A DNA stretch of 64,000 nucleotides, taken from NCBI RefSeq assembly GCF_900110465.1, contig NZ_FODV01000001.1, positions 558,001 to 622,000 on the forward strand, read 5' to 3'. A program made the translations under genes and the position numbers. Source of the stretch: Halogranum amylolyticum (GTDB taxonomy: Archaea; Halobacteriota; Halobacteria; Halobacteriales; Haloferacaceae). Below, piece after piece: positions 53,805-62,786 of this stretch. Numbering within the stretch: position 1 is the first letter of the stretch; every line of letters begins with the position of its first letter. Below the pieces are notes generated by a model, which saw only the letters and a list, made by a program, of their open reading frames with translations, made no database searches and was not told the origin of the DNA.

Positions 53805-54425
53805 GTGTCCGCTCACTCTCGCCCTCCCGCCGACCGAAACGACGGTTCGCTGTTCGCGGCCGTGGTCCGAAACCCCGTCGTCGAGACGCTCGTGGCGATG
53901 GTCGTCGTCTCGCTTCTCACGTGGGGCGCCTCGCTCGTCGGCCTCCTCGGGCTGTTCGTCCTCGCCCCGCCCGTACTCTCGCCGCCGTGGACGCTCGTCA
54001 CGAGCGTGTACGCTCACTCCGGACCGACACATCTGCTGTCGAACGCCATCATCGTCGCCCTCGCCGGAACGCTCGTCGCGACGTCGACGACTCGGCTCCG
54101 GTTTCACGCCTTCTTCGTGACGACCGGCGTCCTCGCCGGGTTGGCACACGTCTGGCTCGGGAGTCTCGTCGGCCCACCGACCGGGGTACTCGGTGCCAGC
54201 GGTGCGGCGTTCGCCCTCGTCGGCTACGTCGTCACCGCCAACCCGGTCTCGTCGACGGTGCTCGACCGCCTCCGCCTCCCGCCGCGACTCTTCGTGGTGC
54301 TCGTCGCCGTCGTCGCCGCCGGACTGACGCTGCTGTTCAGCGCGCCGGGGAGCGCACTCGTCGCTCACCTGACGGGCGCGCTCCTCGGCCTCCTCGCCGG
54401 CCGAGTACGACTGCTTCGGGTCTGA
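53805..54425 (+). CDS. Rhomboid-family intramembrane serine protease
   Basis: A 206-residue, about six-TM protein. Active-site motifs are GASGAAFALVGY (nucleophilic Ser in GxSGxxF) and ALVAHLTGALLGLLAG (catalytic His). The L1-loop segment is SVYAHSGPTHLLSNAIIVALAG (HxxxN). The membrane-embedded protease cuts transmembrane substrates. Start codon uncertain: GTG 53805 gives a compact protein; ATG 53721 would add 28 disordered residues. Short soluble N-terminus. Confidence 0.88.
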   Translation: MSAHSRPPADRNDGSLFAAVVRNPVVETLVAMVVVSLLTWGASLVGLLGLFVLAPPVLSPPWTLVTSVYAHSGPTHLLSNAIIVALAGTLVATSTTRLRFHAFFVTTGVLAGLAHVWLGSLVGPPTGVLGASGAAFALVGYVVTANPVSSTVLDRLRLPPRLFVVLVAVVAAGLTLLFSAPGSALVAHLTGALLGLLAGRVRLLRV

Positions 54426-54470
54426 GCCGTCTCCGGAATCGGACGTCTTTCGGACGTGGTCTACTCGTCT

Positions 54471-54490
54471 ATCTAAATATCTATTTAGAT
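54471..54490. promoter_or_regulatory. Perfect 20-bp A/T palindrome
   Basis: ATCTAAAT-ATCT-ATTTAGAT has 8-bp perfect arms and a 4-base centre. Such A/T-rich dyads in high-G+C haloarchaeal DNA are typical of operators. The rhomboid stop is 46 nt upstream and no gene begins just downstream, so the target is unclear. Confidence 0.45.
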
Positions 54491-54694
54491 AATAGTGTGC
54501 GGCGGTGTACGTCCAACGGACGGAGCGTTGCCACTGGGCTAGGACGGACGTGTCGAGGTCGAGATCGCAGTCGGCTCGCGCCTCCGCTGCCGACTGTCTT
54601 TTGCTAGCACTTCGAGAGTCGCTGTTTCAACAATAAAAATCTAGCCAACAAACACAGCAGAATAGTGATGTGTCTGGGAGAAGAACGACATAGA

Positions 54695-54741
54695 TGCGAC
54701 CTCTGCAAACCTGCTGCCCGGAAGGTTTGCCCTCGGTCGCA
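54695..54741. ncRNA. Candidate structured RNA: two stacked stems
   Basis: TGCGACC (54695-54701) pairs with GGTCGCA (54735-54741). Inside it, GCAAACCT (54705-54712) pairs with AGGTTTGC (54723-54730), with a 10-nt loop and small internal loops of 3 and 4 nt. That is 15 perfect base pairs. No coding role; could be a small RNA or the 3' end structure of an unannotated transcript. Strand not determined. Confidence 0.35.
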
Positions 54742-54987
54742 CTCCTCGAACTGCGGTCGGTTGCTGCCGTGTGGGTTGGCGGACCACTCCCCGCGGCGGA
54801 CGACGCGATCGTCTTTCTCGCAACGAGGTCGATCGAGCAGGCGTGAGGCGTGAGAGCTCGAGTGACGACGCCGACTCCCGTCGCTCGCGAGGGGAGTCGG
54901 CGGGAGAACACGCCGTCGGAGACCGGACGTCTCTCTCGGCGTCGTTGTAACGAAGTTAGGTGGCCGGGGAGTTGACTGGCCCCAGCC

Positions 54988-55010
54988 GTTCACAGCCAAA
55001 GGCCGTGAAC
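54988..55010 (-). terminator. Hairpin immediately downstream of tRNA-Ile
   Basis: GTTCAC (54988-54993) pairs with GTGAAC (55005-55010), with an inner GCC-AAA-GGC stem after one mismatch. It sits 9 nt beyond the tRNA 3' end on the minus strand, where RNA processing or termination would act. Confidence 0.45.
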
Positions 55011-55018
55011 ATGTTGGA

Positions 55019-55092
55019 TGGGCCAACGCGGATTTGAACCGCGGACCTCCCGGTTATCAGCCGAGCGCTCAACCTGACTGAGCTATTGGCCC
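55019..55092 (-). tRNA. tRNA-Ile (anticodon GAU)
   Basis: A 74-nt cloverleaf on the minus strand. The acceptor stem is GGGCCAA paired with TTGGCCC plus discriminator A. The D arm is AGCTCAGTCAGGTTGAGC, the anticodon stem is CTCGG/CCGGG around the loop CTGATAA (anticodon GAT, plus-strand 55056-55058) and the T arm is GCGGTTCAAATCCGC. CCA is not encoded. A TATA box lies 35-40 nt upstream. Confidence 0.97.
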
Positions 55093-55126
55093 AGGTTGGC
55101 GCATTTACTCATTGCGGCGATTGGTG

Positions 55127-55132
55127 TTTAAA
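55127..55132 (-). promoter_or_regulatory. TATA box of tRNA-Ile
   Basis: TTTAAA (reads the same on both strands) lies 35-40 nt upstream of the mature tRNA 5' end, with an A/T-rich flank (GTGTTTAAAG). The spacing fits an archaeal TATA box with a short processed 5' leader. Confidence 0.55.
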
Positions 55133-55209
55133 GATTCCCCTTTGATTTGCCCTTTGGGTCTGTCGGTTTTTCGCCAGACTGCGGCGTGTTCGCAGGGAGC
55201 GAAACCGTC

Positions 55210-55692
55210 TCAGCTGTCGTCCTCGAACCGGTACGATTCGGGGTCCATATCGTACGTCTCGTCGCCGCCCGGGAAGCCGCCCGTCCAGACGGTACCGCTG
55301 ACGAACCCGTCGGCCCGCTTGTCGAGGTACGGTTGCACGACGTAGCGCTTCAGTACCTCGCGGACCGGGTAGCGCGTCACCGGGATGGCCAGCAGGAAGC
55401 CGATGCCGTCGGTGACGAGCCCCGGGGTGAGCAGGAACGCGCCGGCCGCGACGAGCAGACCGCCGTCCATCACTTCGTTCGTCGGGATCTCGCCCATCGA
55501 GACGCGACGTTCGAACCGACGCAGCGTGTGACGCCCTTCGGCGCGCACGAGGAGCATCCCCACTAGTCCGGTGAGGACGACCAGTGCGACGACGAGCCGC
55601 CAGTCGAGGACGAACTGCGCGAACGCGACCAGCGCCAGCGAGTCGGCCAGCGGGATGAGTAGCAAGAGCGCTATCAGGTAGCGCGGTTTCAT
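55210..55692 (-). CDS. fxsA: FxsA-family membrane protein
   Basis: A 160-residue protein with two to three membrane helices near the N-terminus (MKPRYLIALLLLIPLADSLALVAF) and centre (LTGLVGMLLV and GGLLVAAGAFLLTPGLVTDGIGFLL). This matches FxsA, named for suppressing F-plasmid exclusion of phage T7; cellular role unclear. C-terminal acidic tail. ATG 55692 chosen; ATGs at 55698 or 55719 would add only a short basic N-terminus. It precedes tRNA-Ile by 117 nt. Confidence 0.87.
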   Translation of the reverse strand: MKPRYLIALLLLIPLADSLALVAFAQFVLDWRLVVALVVLTGLVGMLLVRAEGRHTLRRFERRVSMGEIPTNEVMDGGLLVAAGAFLLTPGLVTDGIGFLLAIPVTRYPVREVLKRYVVQPYLDKRADGFVSGTVWTGGFPGGDETYDMDPESYRFEDDS

Positions 55693-55753
55693 GTCCATCC
55701 GTTCCCGGCGTGTGTTCATAGCCCTTTTGTCGCACGGTTGGGGCGAACGACGG

Positions 55754-56902
55754 TCAGAAGATGTTCGCCTGCCGGTAGACGCTGATTCCCTCGTCCGTGA
55801 TCTCGTAGGGCTTCGTCTCCCGAGAGTGGTTCGCGTCGCGGATCTTCTGGATCTCGACCTCCAGCCGCGTCTCCCGAAAGTCGGAGGGGCGGACGTACTG
55901 GAGGACGAACACCGCGTCGGTCAGATACTCCACGATGCCGTATCGAGACGCGTAGGGGCTGTCCTCGCTCGCCTCGGAGGTGAGCATCGTCGTCACGCCG
56001 ACCTCCTTCAGCGACCGCGTGAAGTCGAACACCTCGTTTCGGCGCTTCGACGGCGCGTCGTACATCATCTCGAGCAACGAGACCGAGTCGAGGACGAGTC
56101 GCGAGGCGCCGAACTCCTCGACGAGTCGCGGGAGGTCGCTGCGGATGCTCGCGAGGCTGTTGGCCATCTCGATCGGGTCGAGCGCAACGACCGCGAGTCG
56201 ATCCGCTTCGGCGTAGCGACGGAACGGCCACCCTTTCTCCTCGGCGGTCGAGAGGATCGCCTCCTCGCTCTCTTCGAGTGTGATGTAGACCGCGTTCTCG
56301 CCGTTCGCGAGCGCCTCCTCCAAGAACTGGAGTCCGAACGTCGTCTTCCCGGTTCCGGCGCTCCCGATGACGGTCATCAGCGACCGTTCGGGCACGCCGC
56401 CGAGAACCATCTCGTCCAGACCGTTGATCCCGATCTCGATCCGCTCGATCTCCGACTCGAACGCCTCCTCGTCGAATGCGGAGTCTCCGGGGCCGCCGAA
56501 GCCGAACTCGTCGTCTCCGAACGCTCCGAATTCGAATCCGTCGTCACCGGCCTCTCCAAACGCTCCGAAGCCGAGTTCGTCGTCGGACTCCGCTCCCGAC
56601 GGCCGAGGTGCGTTCTCGAAGGCGGTGGCGAAATCCTCGACGAAAGGGTCGTCTGCGCCGGTATCGTCCCGACGACTGGACTCGTCGTCGCTATCGCCAT
56701 CGACGTCGGGACCACCGGACTCCTCGTCGTCGCGATCGAGATCTCCGAACTCCTCGCCGGCGTCGTCGAACCCGTCCGGTTCGTCGGTAGTCGGTCGGTC
56801 TTCCCCGTCGTCGCTCTCGTTTCCGGCGTCCTCGTCGGCGGTCTCCCGCTCCTCTCCGTCCAGTTCGCGGAGCGCACGCTCGAACCAGTCGTCGTCAGCC
56901 AT
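55754..56902 (-). CDS. KaiC/RAD55-like RecA-fold ATPase with acidic N-terminal extension
   Basis: A 382-residue protein. Residues 1 to about 150 are an Asp/Glu-rich, Gly/Phe-containing low-complexity tail with repeated FGAFG-type blocks (105-140). From about 150 on, a RecA-like fold: GINGLDEMVLGGVPERSL, Walker A VIGSAGTGKTTFGLQFL, then LVLDSVSLLEMMY (Walker B) and VEYLTDAVFVLQYV. Archaeal KaiC-like RAD55 proteins are regulatory ATPases in signal transduction or motility. ATG 56902. No recognisable partner nearby. Confidence 0.88.
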   Translation of the reverse strand: MADDDWFERALRELDGEERETADEDAGNESDDGEDRPTTDEPDGFDDAGEEFGDLDRDDEESGGPDVDGDSDDESSRRDDTGADDPFVEDFATAFENAPRPSGAESDDELGFGAFGEAGDDGFEFGAFGDDEFGFGGPGDSAFDEEAFESEIERIEIGINGLDEMVLGGVPERSLMTVIGSAGTGKTTFGLQFLEEALANGENAVYITLEESEEAILSTAEEKGWPFRRYAEADRLAVVALDPIEMANSLASIRSDLPRLVEEFGASRLVLDSVSLLEMMYDAPSKRRNEVFDFTRSLKEVGVTTMLTSEASEDSPYASRYGIVEYLTDAVFVLQYVRPSDFRETRLEVEIQKIRDANHSRETKPYEITDEGISVYRQANIF

Positions 56903-57038
56903 CGTCGTCGCCTCCGTCCGACTGCGATCGAGCGTCGTGTGAGACCGTCCGATCTGCCATCACCGACACGTCGGGAGCCGATGTGATGAATGTTGCCCGT
57001 ACGGAGGCCTTTTGTCGGCCCGACGAGAACCGCCGGAC

Positions 57039-57860
57039 ATGAACGTCGGTATCGTCGCACAGCGAGGCAACCGCCGAGCAGCGAGACTCGCCGCAGACCT
57101 CCGGTCGCGACTCGACGAGGCGGGCGTCGCGGTACGGTTCGACGAGGAGACGGCCCGGACGCTCGACACAGCAGGCGTCGACGTCACAGCGTTCGCCACC
57201 TGTGACCTCGTCGTGAGCATCGGGGGCGACGGAACGTTCCTCTTTGCGGCCCGTGGCGCGCGCGACACACCCATCCTCGGTATCAACCTCGGCGAAGTGG
57301 GCTTTCTCAACGCGGTCCCCCCCGAGTCGGCCGTCGAGGCCGTGATGGCCGAAGTCGAGGCGCACCGTGACGGCAAGTTACGCACGCGGAACGTCCCTCG
57401 ACTCGCCGCCCGCGTCGACGACTGGGAGGGCGAACCCGCGGTCAACGAGGTGGTCGTGCAGGGGCCGCGCCGCGGCCGCGGGGGCGGTGTCGACGTCGAG
57501 GTTCGTGTCGACGACGCGCTGTACACGAGCGGTCACGTCGACGGCATCCTCGTGGCGACGCCGACCGGGTCGACCGCGTACAACCTCAGCGAGGGTGGCC
57601 CGCTGGTCCACCCGCGCGTCGACGGACTCGTCGTCACCGAGATGTGTGCCGACGGGGGGATGCCGCCGCTCGTCGTCCCGCCGGACAGCGAGGTCACGGT
57701 GAGTCTCTCGGGGGCACCGTCCGGCGTCGTCGTCAGCGACGGCCGGAACGCCTACGAGGTCGTCCCGCCGGTCGACGTCCACGTCGCTCGGACGGACCCG
57801 CCGGTCCGCCTCGCCGGCCCGGAGGCCGACTTCTTCGAGGCGCTCAACAAACTGGACTGA
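57039..57860 (+). CDS. nadK: NAD kinase
   Basis: A 273-residue ATP (or polyphosphate)-dependent NAD kinase that makes NADP+. Motifs: [13 protein letters not shown] (GGDG), [18 protein letters not shown] (NE) and [20 protein letters not shown] 57039 is preferred: it begins [16 protein letters not shown], the family's usual N-terminus; an upstream extension is unnecessary. Divergent from the RAD55-like gene, 136 nt apart. Confidence 0.96.
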   Translation: MNVGIVAQRGNRRAARLAADLRSRLDEAGVAVRFDEETARTLDTAGVDVTAFATCDLVVSIGGDGTFLFAARGARDTPILGINLGEVGFLNAVPPESAVEAVMAEVEAHRDGKLRTRNVPRLAARVDDWEGEPAVNEVVVQGPRRGRGGGVDVEVRVDDALYTSGHVDGILVATPTGSTAYNLSEGGPLVHPRVDGLVVTEMCADGGMPPLVVPPDSEVTVSLSGAPSGVVVSDGRNAYEVVPPVDVHVARTDPPVRLAGPEADFFEALNKLD

Positions 57861-58157
57861 GCGGACCGAGCGTCGCGTCTTCGCCGCATTCTCGCCGCTG
57901 TGTCGACGGCTCCATCCGTCGCAGTCGCTCGGCGTCGTCAAAACTGCAGGGTGGTCCGCCGAAGACTGTGTGATCGTGAGTGGCCAGGCCACTATCCGAC
58001 GACGGCGAACCGACACCTGTCGGTGATGATACGACCCCGATGGAGATAACCACGTCGTCGAGCGAGAAGCGAGCGGAGAAACGGGCCGAGAGCGAGCGCG
58101 CCGCCTCGGTCAGCGATCGAGTCGTGTCCGTACCGAGTCAACCGGGTCGGAGTTCGT

Positions 58158-61100
58158 CTACTTCCCCCACTCGGCCTGCCGGGTCGGACGGTCGGAGACC
58201 GCCTGGACGTCGATCGGGTCGTCGCGTGCGCGCAGGCCCTCGAGTGCAGCCTTCGCACTCGCGTGCGTGGAGAAGTAGGTCACGTCCTCCTCGACGGCGA
58301 CCTCCAGCGCGTCGCGGTTGCGCGAGACGACGAGGTCGACCTTCCCTCTGCGGATTGCGTCTTCGAGGTCGTCGAACTCTGCGAGGTCGAAGAACTCGCC
58401 GAAGCCGTCGACGAGTTCCTGGGCCTCCTCGCTGTCGGCGTCGGGGAACTCCTCGGCAGAGAGATCGATCACGGCTGTCCCGCCGGCCGGGATGGGCTTG
58501 CCCGTCGCCGACTGGGCCTTCTCGTAGGCCTTGCCGAACGAGGAAGCCGTTCCCATCACTTCGCCGGTGGACTTCATCTCCGGGCCGAGACGCGGGTCCG
58601 ACCCCGGCAGGCGGTCGAACGGAAGGACGACCTCCTTCACGCTCACCTGTTCGGGGATCTGCTCTTGGGCCTGCAGTTCCTCCAGCGTCGTCCCGGCCAT
58701 CACCTTCGCCGCGAGTTTCGCGATCGGGACGCCCGTCGCCTTCGAGACGTACGGCACCGTCCGCGAGGAACGCGGGTTCGCCTCCAGCACGTAGACGTCG
58801 CCGTCCTTGACCGCCAACTGGACGTTCATCAGCCCGACCGTATCGAGCGCGCGAGCGATGTCCTCCGTGACCTCGCGGACGCGACCGAGCGTCTCCTCGT
58901 CCAGCGAGCGCGGCGGGATCATACACGCCGAGTCGCCGGAGTGGACACCCGCGGTCTCGACGTGCTCCATCACGCCGCCGATGAGGATATCCTCGCCGTC
59001 GGAGACGGCGTCGACGTCGAGTTCGACCGCGCCGCCGAGGAACTGGTCGACGAGGATGGGCTTGTCGGGCGAGACGCGCACTGCCTCCTCGATGTACTCC
59101 TTCAGGTCGTCGTCGTCGTAGACGACCTCCATCGCACGGCCGCCGAGTACGTAGGACGGACGCACGAGTACCGGGTAGCCGAGTTCGCGGGCGAGCCCCA
59201 GCGCCTCCTCCTCGCTCGTCGCGCTGCCGCCCTTCGGCTGTTTGATGCCCAGCTCGTCCATCAGCACGTTGAACCGGTCTCTGTCCTCGGCGAGGTCCAT
59301 CGCCTCGACGCTCGTGCCGAGGACGTCACACTCGAGATCGCGACGCGCGAGTTCGGCTTCGAGCGGTTCGCCGATGTTGACCGAGGTCTGCCCGCCGAAC
59401 TGCACCATCACGCCGTCGGCGCCGGTCGCCTCGATGACGTCGGCGACCTCCTCGGCCGTGATCGGCTCGAAGAACAGGCCGTCGGAGGTGTCGTAGTCGG
59501 TCGAGACCGTCTCGGGGTTGTTGTTGACGACGTGGGCGTCGATCCCCATCTCGCGGAGCGCCCGAACAGCGTGAACCGAACAGTAGTCGAACTCGACGCC
59601 CTGCCCGATACGGATGGGGCCGCCGCCGACGACGACGACGCTCTCGACGTCGGGGTCGACGCGGAGTTCGCCGCCGGCAGACTGACCTTTGAACGGGCCG
59701 GTGACGAACTCCGGCTTCCGCGAGGAGTAGTAGTACGGCGTCTGAGCGGCGAACTCGCCGGCACAGGTGTCGACCTGTTTGTAGGTGCGACCCGGGACCT
59801 GCTCTTCGACCTCCGTGACCGACGCACCGGCCGTCGAAGCGATCTCGGCGTTCGTGAAGCCGGCGGTCGCCGCCTCGGTGAAGTCGCCCTCGGCAGCCGC
59901 GACCGTCGAGTCGGCGACGCGTTTGAACCGCTCGACGTACCACTCTTTGATCCCCGTCAGGTCGATGACCTCCTCGACGGTGTAGCCGCGGTCGAACGCC
60001 TCGAACATCGCGTAGGGACGGTCGGGCGTCGGCTTCACGAGATACTCCTCCGCTAACTCCTCGTCGTCGACTTCGGCCCAGTCGGCGGCAGGGTCGTACT
60101 CCGAGGATCTGAGCGCTTTGAGGAGCGACTCCTCGAAGGTGCGGCCGATGGCCATCGCCTCGCCGGTCGACTTCATCGCCGTCCCGAGCTCGAAGTCGAC
60201 GTCGCCGAACTTGTCCTTCGGCCACCGCGGGACCTTCGTGACGACGTAGTCGATCGCCGGCTCGAAGGCGGCAGTGGTCTCGCCCGTGATCTCGTTCGTG
60301 ATCTCGTGGAGACGCTTGCCGAGCGCGACCTTCGCCGTCACGCGGGCGATGGGGTAGCCGGTCGCCTTCGAGGCGAGCGCGGAGGAACGGGAGACGCGGG
60401 GGTTCACCTCGACGACGCGGTACTCGCCGCCGGGCGTGCCGTCGTCGTGCCAGGCGAACTGGATGTTACAGCCACCCTGGATGCCGAGTTCGCGAATGAC
60501 GTCGAGTGCGGCGGTGCGCATCTCCTGGTGGCCGTCGTCAGGGATGACCTGCGAGGGCGTCACGACCGTCGACTCGCCGGTGTGGATGCCCATCGGGTCG
60601 ATGTTCTCCATGTTGCAGATGATGATACAGGAGTCGTCGGCGTCGCGCATCACCTCGTACTCGAGTTCGACCCAGCCCGCGATGGACTCGGTGATGAGCA
60701 CCTCGCTGTTGCGCGAGAGGCGTAGTCCCTTGCGCACGCGTTCGACGAGTTCGTCCATCTCGTGGACGACGCCGGAGCCGGAGCCGCCGAGCGTGTAGGT
60801 CGTCCGGGAGATGACGGGGAGCCCGCCGACGGCGTCGACGGCCGCTTCCACGCGGTCGACCAGGTTCTCTTCGGTGAGCGACTCGACGGACTCGCCTTCG
60901 TCGAGCGAGATGGTCGTCGAGGCGGGTACCGGCTCGCCGATGTTCTCCATGCGCTTCCGGAAGAGATCGCGGTCCTCCGTCGCGTAGATGGTGTCCAGCG
61001 GCGTCCCCATGATCTCGACGTCGAACTCCTCGAGGACGCCCTCCTCGGCCAGCTCGGCGGTGACGTTCAGTCCGGTCTGCCCGCCGAGACCGGCGATGAC

Positions 61101-61391
61101 GCCGTCGGGACGTTCCTTCTCGATGATCTCCGAGATGGCCTCGGTCGTGATGGGTTCGATGTAGACGCGGTCGGCCATCTCCGGGTCCGTCATGATGGTC
61201 GCGGGGTTCGAGTTGACGAGAACGACTCGGGCCCCCTCCTCCTGCAGTGCGCGGCAGGCCTGTGCACCGGAGTAGTCGAACTCCGCTGCCTGGCCGATCT
61301 GGATGGGTCCACTACCGATGAGCAGGATGGTTCTCTGCTCGGACGACTGAGACGCGGATGCAGTTCCGTCGGCGGTGTTCTCGTCGGTCAT
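58158..61391 (-). CDS. carB: Carbamoyl phosphate synthase large subunit CarB
   Basis: A 1077-residue enzyme that makes carbamoyl phosphate for arginine and pyrimidines. Two homologous ATP-grasp halves are visible: ILLIGSGPIQIGQAAEFDYSGAQ and VVVGGGPIRIGQGVEFDYCSVH at the two N-terminal starts, FAWHDDGTPGGEYRVVEVNPRVSRSSALASKATG and MNVQLAVKDGDVYVLEANPRSSRTVPYVSKATG in the ATP sites. The C-terminal allosteric domain begins near GTASSFGKAYEKAQ. ATG 61391 follows a TATA-like CTTATTACG about 30 nt upstream. carA is not in the window. Confidence 0.97.
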   Translation of the reverse strand: MTDENTADGTASASQSSEQRTILLIGSGPIQIGQAAEFDYSGAQACRALQEEGARVVLVNSNPATIMTDPEMADRVYIEPITTEAISEIIEKERPDGVIAGLGGQTGLNVTAELAEEGVLEEFDVEIMGTPLDTIYATEDRDLFRKRMENIGEPVPASTTISLDEGESVESLTEENLVDRVEAAVDAVGGLPVISRTTYTLGGSGSGVVHEMDELVERVRKGLRLSRNSEVLITESIAGWVELEYEVMRDADDSCIIICNMENIDPMGIHTGESTVVTPSQVIPDDGHQEMRTAALDVIRELGIQGGCNIQFAWHDDGTPGGEYRVVEVNPRVSRSSALASKATGYPIARVTAKVALGKRLHEITNEITGETTAAFEPAIDYVVTKVPRWPKDKFGDVDFELGTAMKSTGEAMAIGRTFEESLLKALRSSEYDPAADWAEVDDEELAEEYLVKPTPDRPYAMFEAFDRGYTVEEVIDLTGIKEWYVERFKRVADSTVAAAEGDFTEAATAGFTNAEIASTAGASVTEVEEQVPGRTYKQVDTCAGEFAAQTPYYYSSRKPEFVTGPFKGQSAGGELRVDPDVESVVVVGGGPIRIGQGVEFDYCSVHAVRALREMGIDAHVVNNNPETVSTDYDTSDGLFFEPITAEEVADVIEATGADGVMVQFGGQTSVNIGEPLEAELARRDLECDVLGTSVEAMDLAEDRDRFNVLMDELGIKQPKGGSATSEEEALGLARELGYPVLVRPSYVLGGRAMEVVYDDDDLKEYIEEAVRVSPDKPILVDQFLGGAVELDVDAVSDGEDILIGGVMEHVETAGVHSGDSACMIPPRSLDEETLGRVREVTEDIARALDTVGLMNVQLAVKDGDVYVLEANPRSSRTVPYVSKATGVPIAKLAAKVMAGTTLEELQAQEQIPEQVSVKEVVLPFDRLPGSDPRLGPEMKSTGEVMGTASSFGKAYEKAQSATGKPIPAGGTAVIDLSAEEFPDADSEEAQELVDGFGEFFDLAEFDDLEDAIRRGKVDLVVSRNRDALEVAVEEDVTYFSTHASAKAALEGLRARDDPIDVQAVSDRPTRQAEWGK

Positions 61392-61978
61392 TATCGAGAT
61401 GGAATCCGTACATCGTAATAAGCCCGGCGAAAGATTACGAGGTGCGAAGCGGTTTTGCGAATTTCGAAACCGACGTCGCACGCCAATCAAGGCGGTCGTG
61501 CCGGGCGGAGCGGACGTGAGACGACCGGTCTGCGAGGAGTGTGAGACGACGACCCGATCGTCGCCCGAAGCGGCGGCGACGCGGAGAGAGTCCAGAGTTT
61601 CGACTCGAGGGTCGAACGGTCACCCTGGGAACGGAGGAAGACACGCGACGACGAAACGAGACGCAGGAGTTACCATCCTTCCATCGGTGGAGTCCAACGG
61701 AAGCCGCTCCCCTTTCAGGGATGAAAATGCGACGTGCTGGGACACGTCGCGCGTGGCTTCTGAAACCTCCGGGCAAGGGGTTTTGAAGCCACCCTGGGGT
61801 TGTGGCTGGGACACAATAACTTTTGATTACTCAGCGGCGAGCACAAGCTATCTTTCTGCAAGGAGAGAATCCCGCCGTTTACGGCGGGAGTGAATCCGAC
61901 AAACCATATTACCGGACGTTTCGCCGGTATGGCGTTCGGTACTGAACGGTTCGCTCGGCGGACGCGACTCGCGCGTCG
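61392..61978. other. Gene-free 587-bp region between carB and the GNAT gene
   Basis: No credible full gene. It holds the carB promoter (TATA-like around 61420), an imperfect dyad CGGTTT/AAACCG (61450-61455, 61467-61472) 59 nt upstream of the carB start, and the putative TnpB-element relic at 61657-61893. A plus-strand frame of 172 codons spans most of it but lacks homology apart from the TnpB-like tail and overlaps the carB promoter. Confidence 0.6.
61657..61893 (+). mobile_element. Decayed right end of an IS200/IS605 (TnpB, IS1341-type) element
   Basis: The stretch ends in a near-perfect hairpin, CCCGCCGT (61871-61878) with ACGGCGGG (61881-61888), embedded in GAATCCCGCCGTTTACGGCGGG. That sequence is typical of the right end of haloarchaeal IS1341-type elements just after tnpB. 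Upstream are two more hairpins: GCGACGTG/CACGTCGC (61729-61736 and 61743-61750) and AGCCAC/GTGGCT (61787-61792, 61802-61807). One plus frame here weakly resembles the variable TnpB tail, but no tnpB gene remains. The region could be a relic or a solitary reRNA scaffold. Confidence 0.5.
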
Positions 61979-62782
61979 CTACAGGTACGATCCGTCGTAG
62001 TCGTCGTCCGGTCGGCGGACGTTCCCGCAGTTCTGACACTCGAGTCGCTCCATGCTGTCGACGGAGACAGCCGTCGACCCGCAGTTCGTACAGTAGTAGC
62101 CGTGCTCCGTCGTCCGCTCGTCGTCGGTGTACGTCGAGACGAACCCGCCTTCGGTCCCCGGAACCACGTCGTCGCCGAGGTACACCTCCTCGCCGTCGGC
62201 CGTGGCTGTGTCCGGGAGGTCGCTCGCGACGTTCTCGGGGTCCCACTCCTCTCTGTCTCCCTCGCGAGCGGCGTCGTTGCCCCGGTCGTCGGACTCGACG
62301 TCGGCCTGCGCCGTGAACGTGTACTCGACGACGTCGAGGCCGTCGATCTCCGTCCGCCACTCGTCGGTCTTCCCGTAGCCGAACCGCTCGAAGAACGCGC
62401 CGGCAGCGGTGTTCGACGAGAGGACGACCCCACGGACCGTCTCGACTCCCTGGGATTCGAGTTCGTCGACGGCCGCCTCGAACAGCGTCGTCCCCACGCC
62501 GAGACCGCGGCGCTCCGGGTCGACGTGGAGCCACCGGATGGTCCCGTCGTCGACGTCCAGTCGTGCGAACCCCGCGAGCACGCCGTCGTTCTCGGCGACG
62601 AGCGTCGTGTCGTCGCGCTCGAACCGCGACTGGAGGTCGTCCTCGACGAATTTGGCGTCGAGTATCGCCTCGATGTCCTGCGGGCTGAGTGCGTACGCCT
62701 GCGTGAACGTGCTCTCTGCGATCTCGCGCACGCGGGCGGCGTCGTCCGGTTCCGCTCGGCGGACGGTGGGCTGGTTGCTCAT
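61979..62782 (-). CDS. GNAT acetyltransferase with C-terminal zinc ribbon
   Basis: A 267-residue protein. The GNAT domain (residues about 8-150) has WLHVDPERRGLGVGTTLFEAAV (acetyl-CoA loop RxxGxG) and SNTAAGAFFERFGY. An Asp/Glu-rich linker (about 155-215) leads to a zinc ribbon (CTNC and CQNC, residues about 229-252) similar to the free 43-residue ribbon at 19341-19472. Start ATG 62782. The zinc ribbon may recruit a nucleic acid or protein target. It follows the rubredoxin-like gene by four bases, so they are one operon. Confidence 0.88.
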   Translation of the reverse strand: MSNQPTVRRAEPDDAARVREIAESTFTQAYALSPQDIEAILDAKFVEDDLQSRFERDDTTLVAENDGVLAGFARLDVDDGTIRWLHVDPERRGLGVGTTLFEAAVDELESQGVETVRGVVLSSNTAAGAFFERFGYGKTDEWRTEIDGLDVVEYTFTAQADVESDDRGNDAAREGDREEWDPENVASDLPDTATADGEEVYLGDDVVPGTEGGFVSTYTDDERTTEHGYYCTNCGSTAVSVDSMERLECQNCGNVRRPDDDYDGSYL

Positions 62783-62786
62783 CGAA

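Larger units (their letters stand above)
54426..55018. other. Gene-free 593-bp region between rhomboid gene and tRNA-Ile
   Basis: I find no convincing protein gene; minus-strand frames here have no recognisable domain or codon pattern. It holds an A/T-rich perfect palindrome (54471-54490), a long hairpin (54695-54741) and a tRNA-proximal hairpin (54988-55010). An A/T-rich patch (54620-54670) could serve as promoter. There is no integrase gene or att-like copy of the tRNA 3' end that I can see. Confidence 0.6.

Noticed and set aside
54604..55026. Minus-strand frames in the gap before tRNA-Ile
   Set aside because: They run into the tRNA gene, have no recognisable domain, and contain Arg/Ser/Pro runs typical of shadow frames in G+C-rich DNA.
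55019..55092. tRNA-Ile as integration site of an island
   Set aside because: No integrase gene and no duplicated tRNA 3' segment could be seen on either side.
61375..61893. 172-codon plus frame over the carB promoter and TnpB relic
   Set aside because: It overlaps the carB start and promoter on the opposite strand; only the last part resembles a TnpB tail. Treated as relic, not gene.
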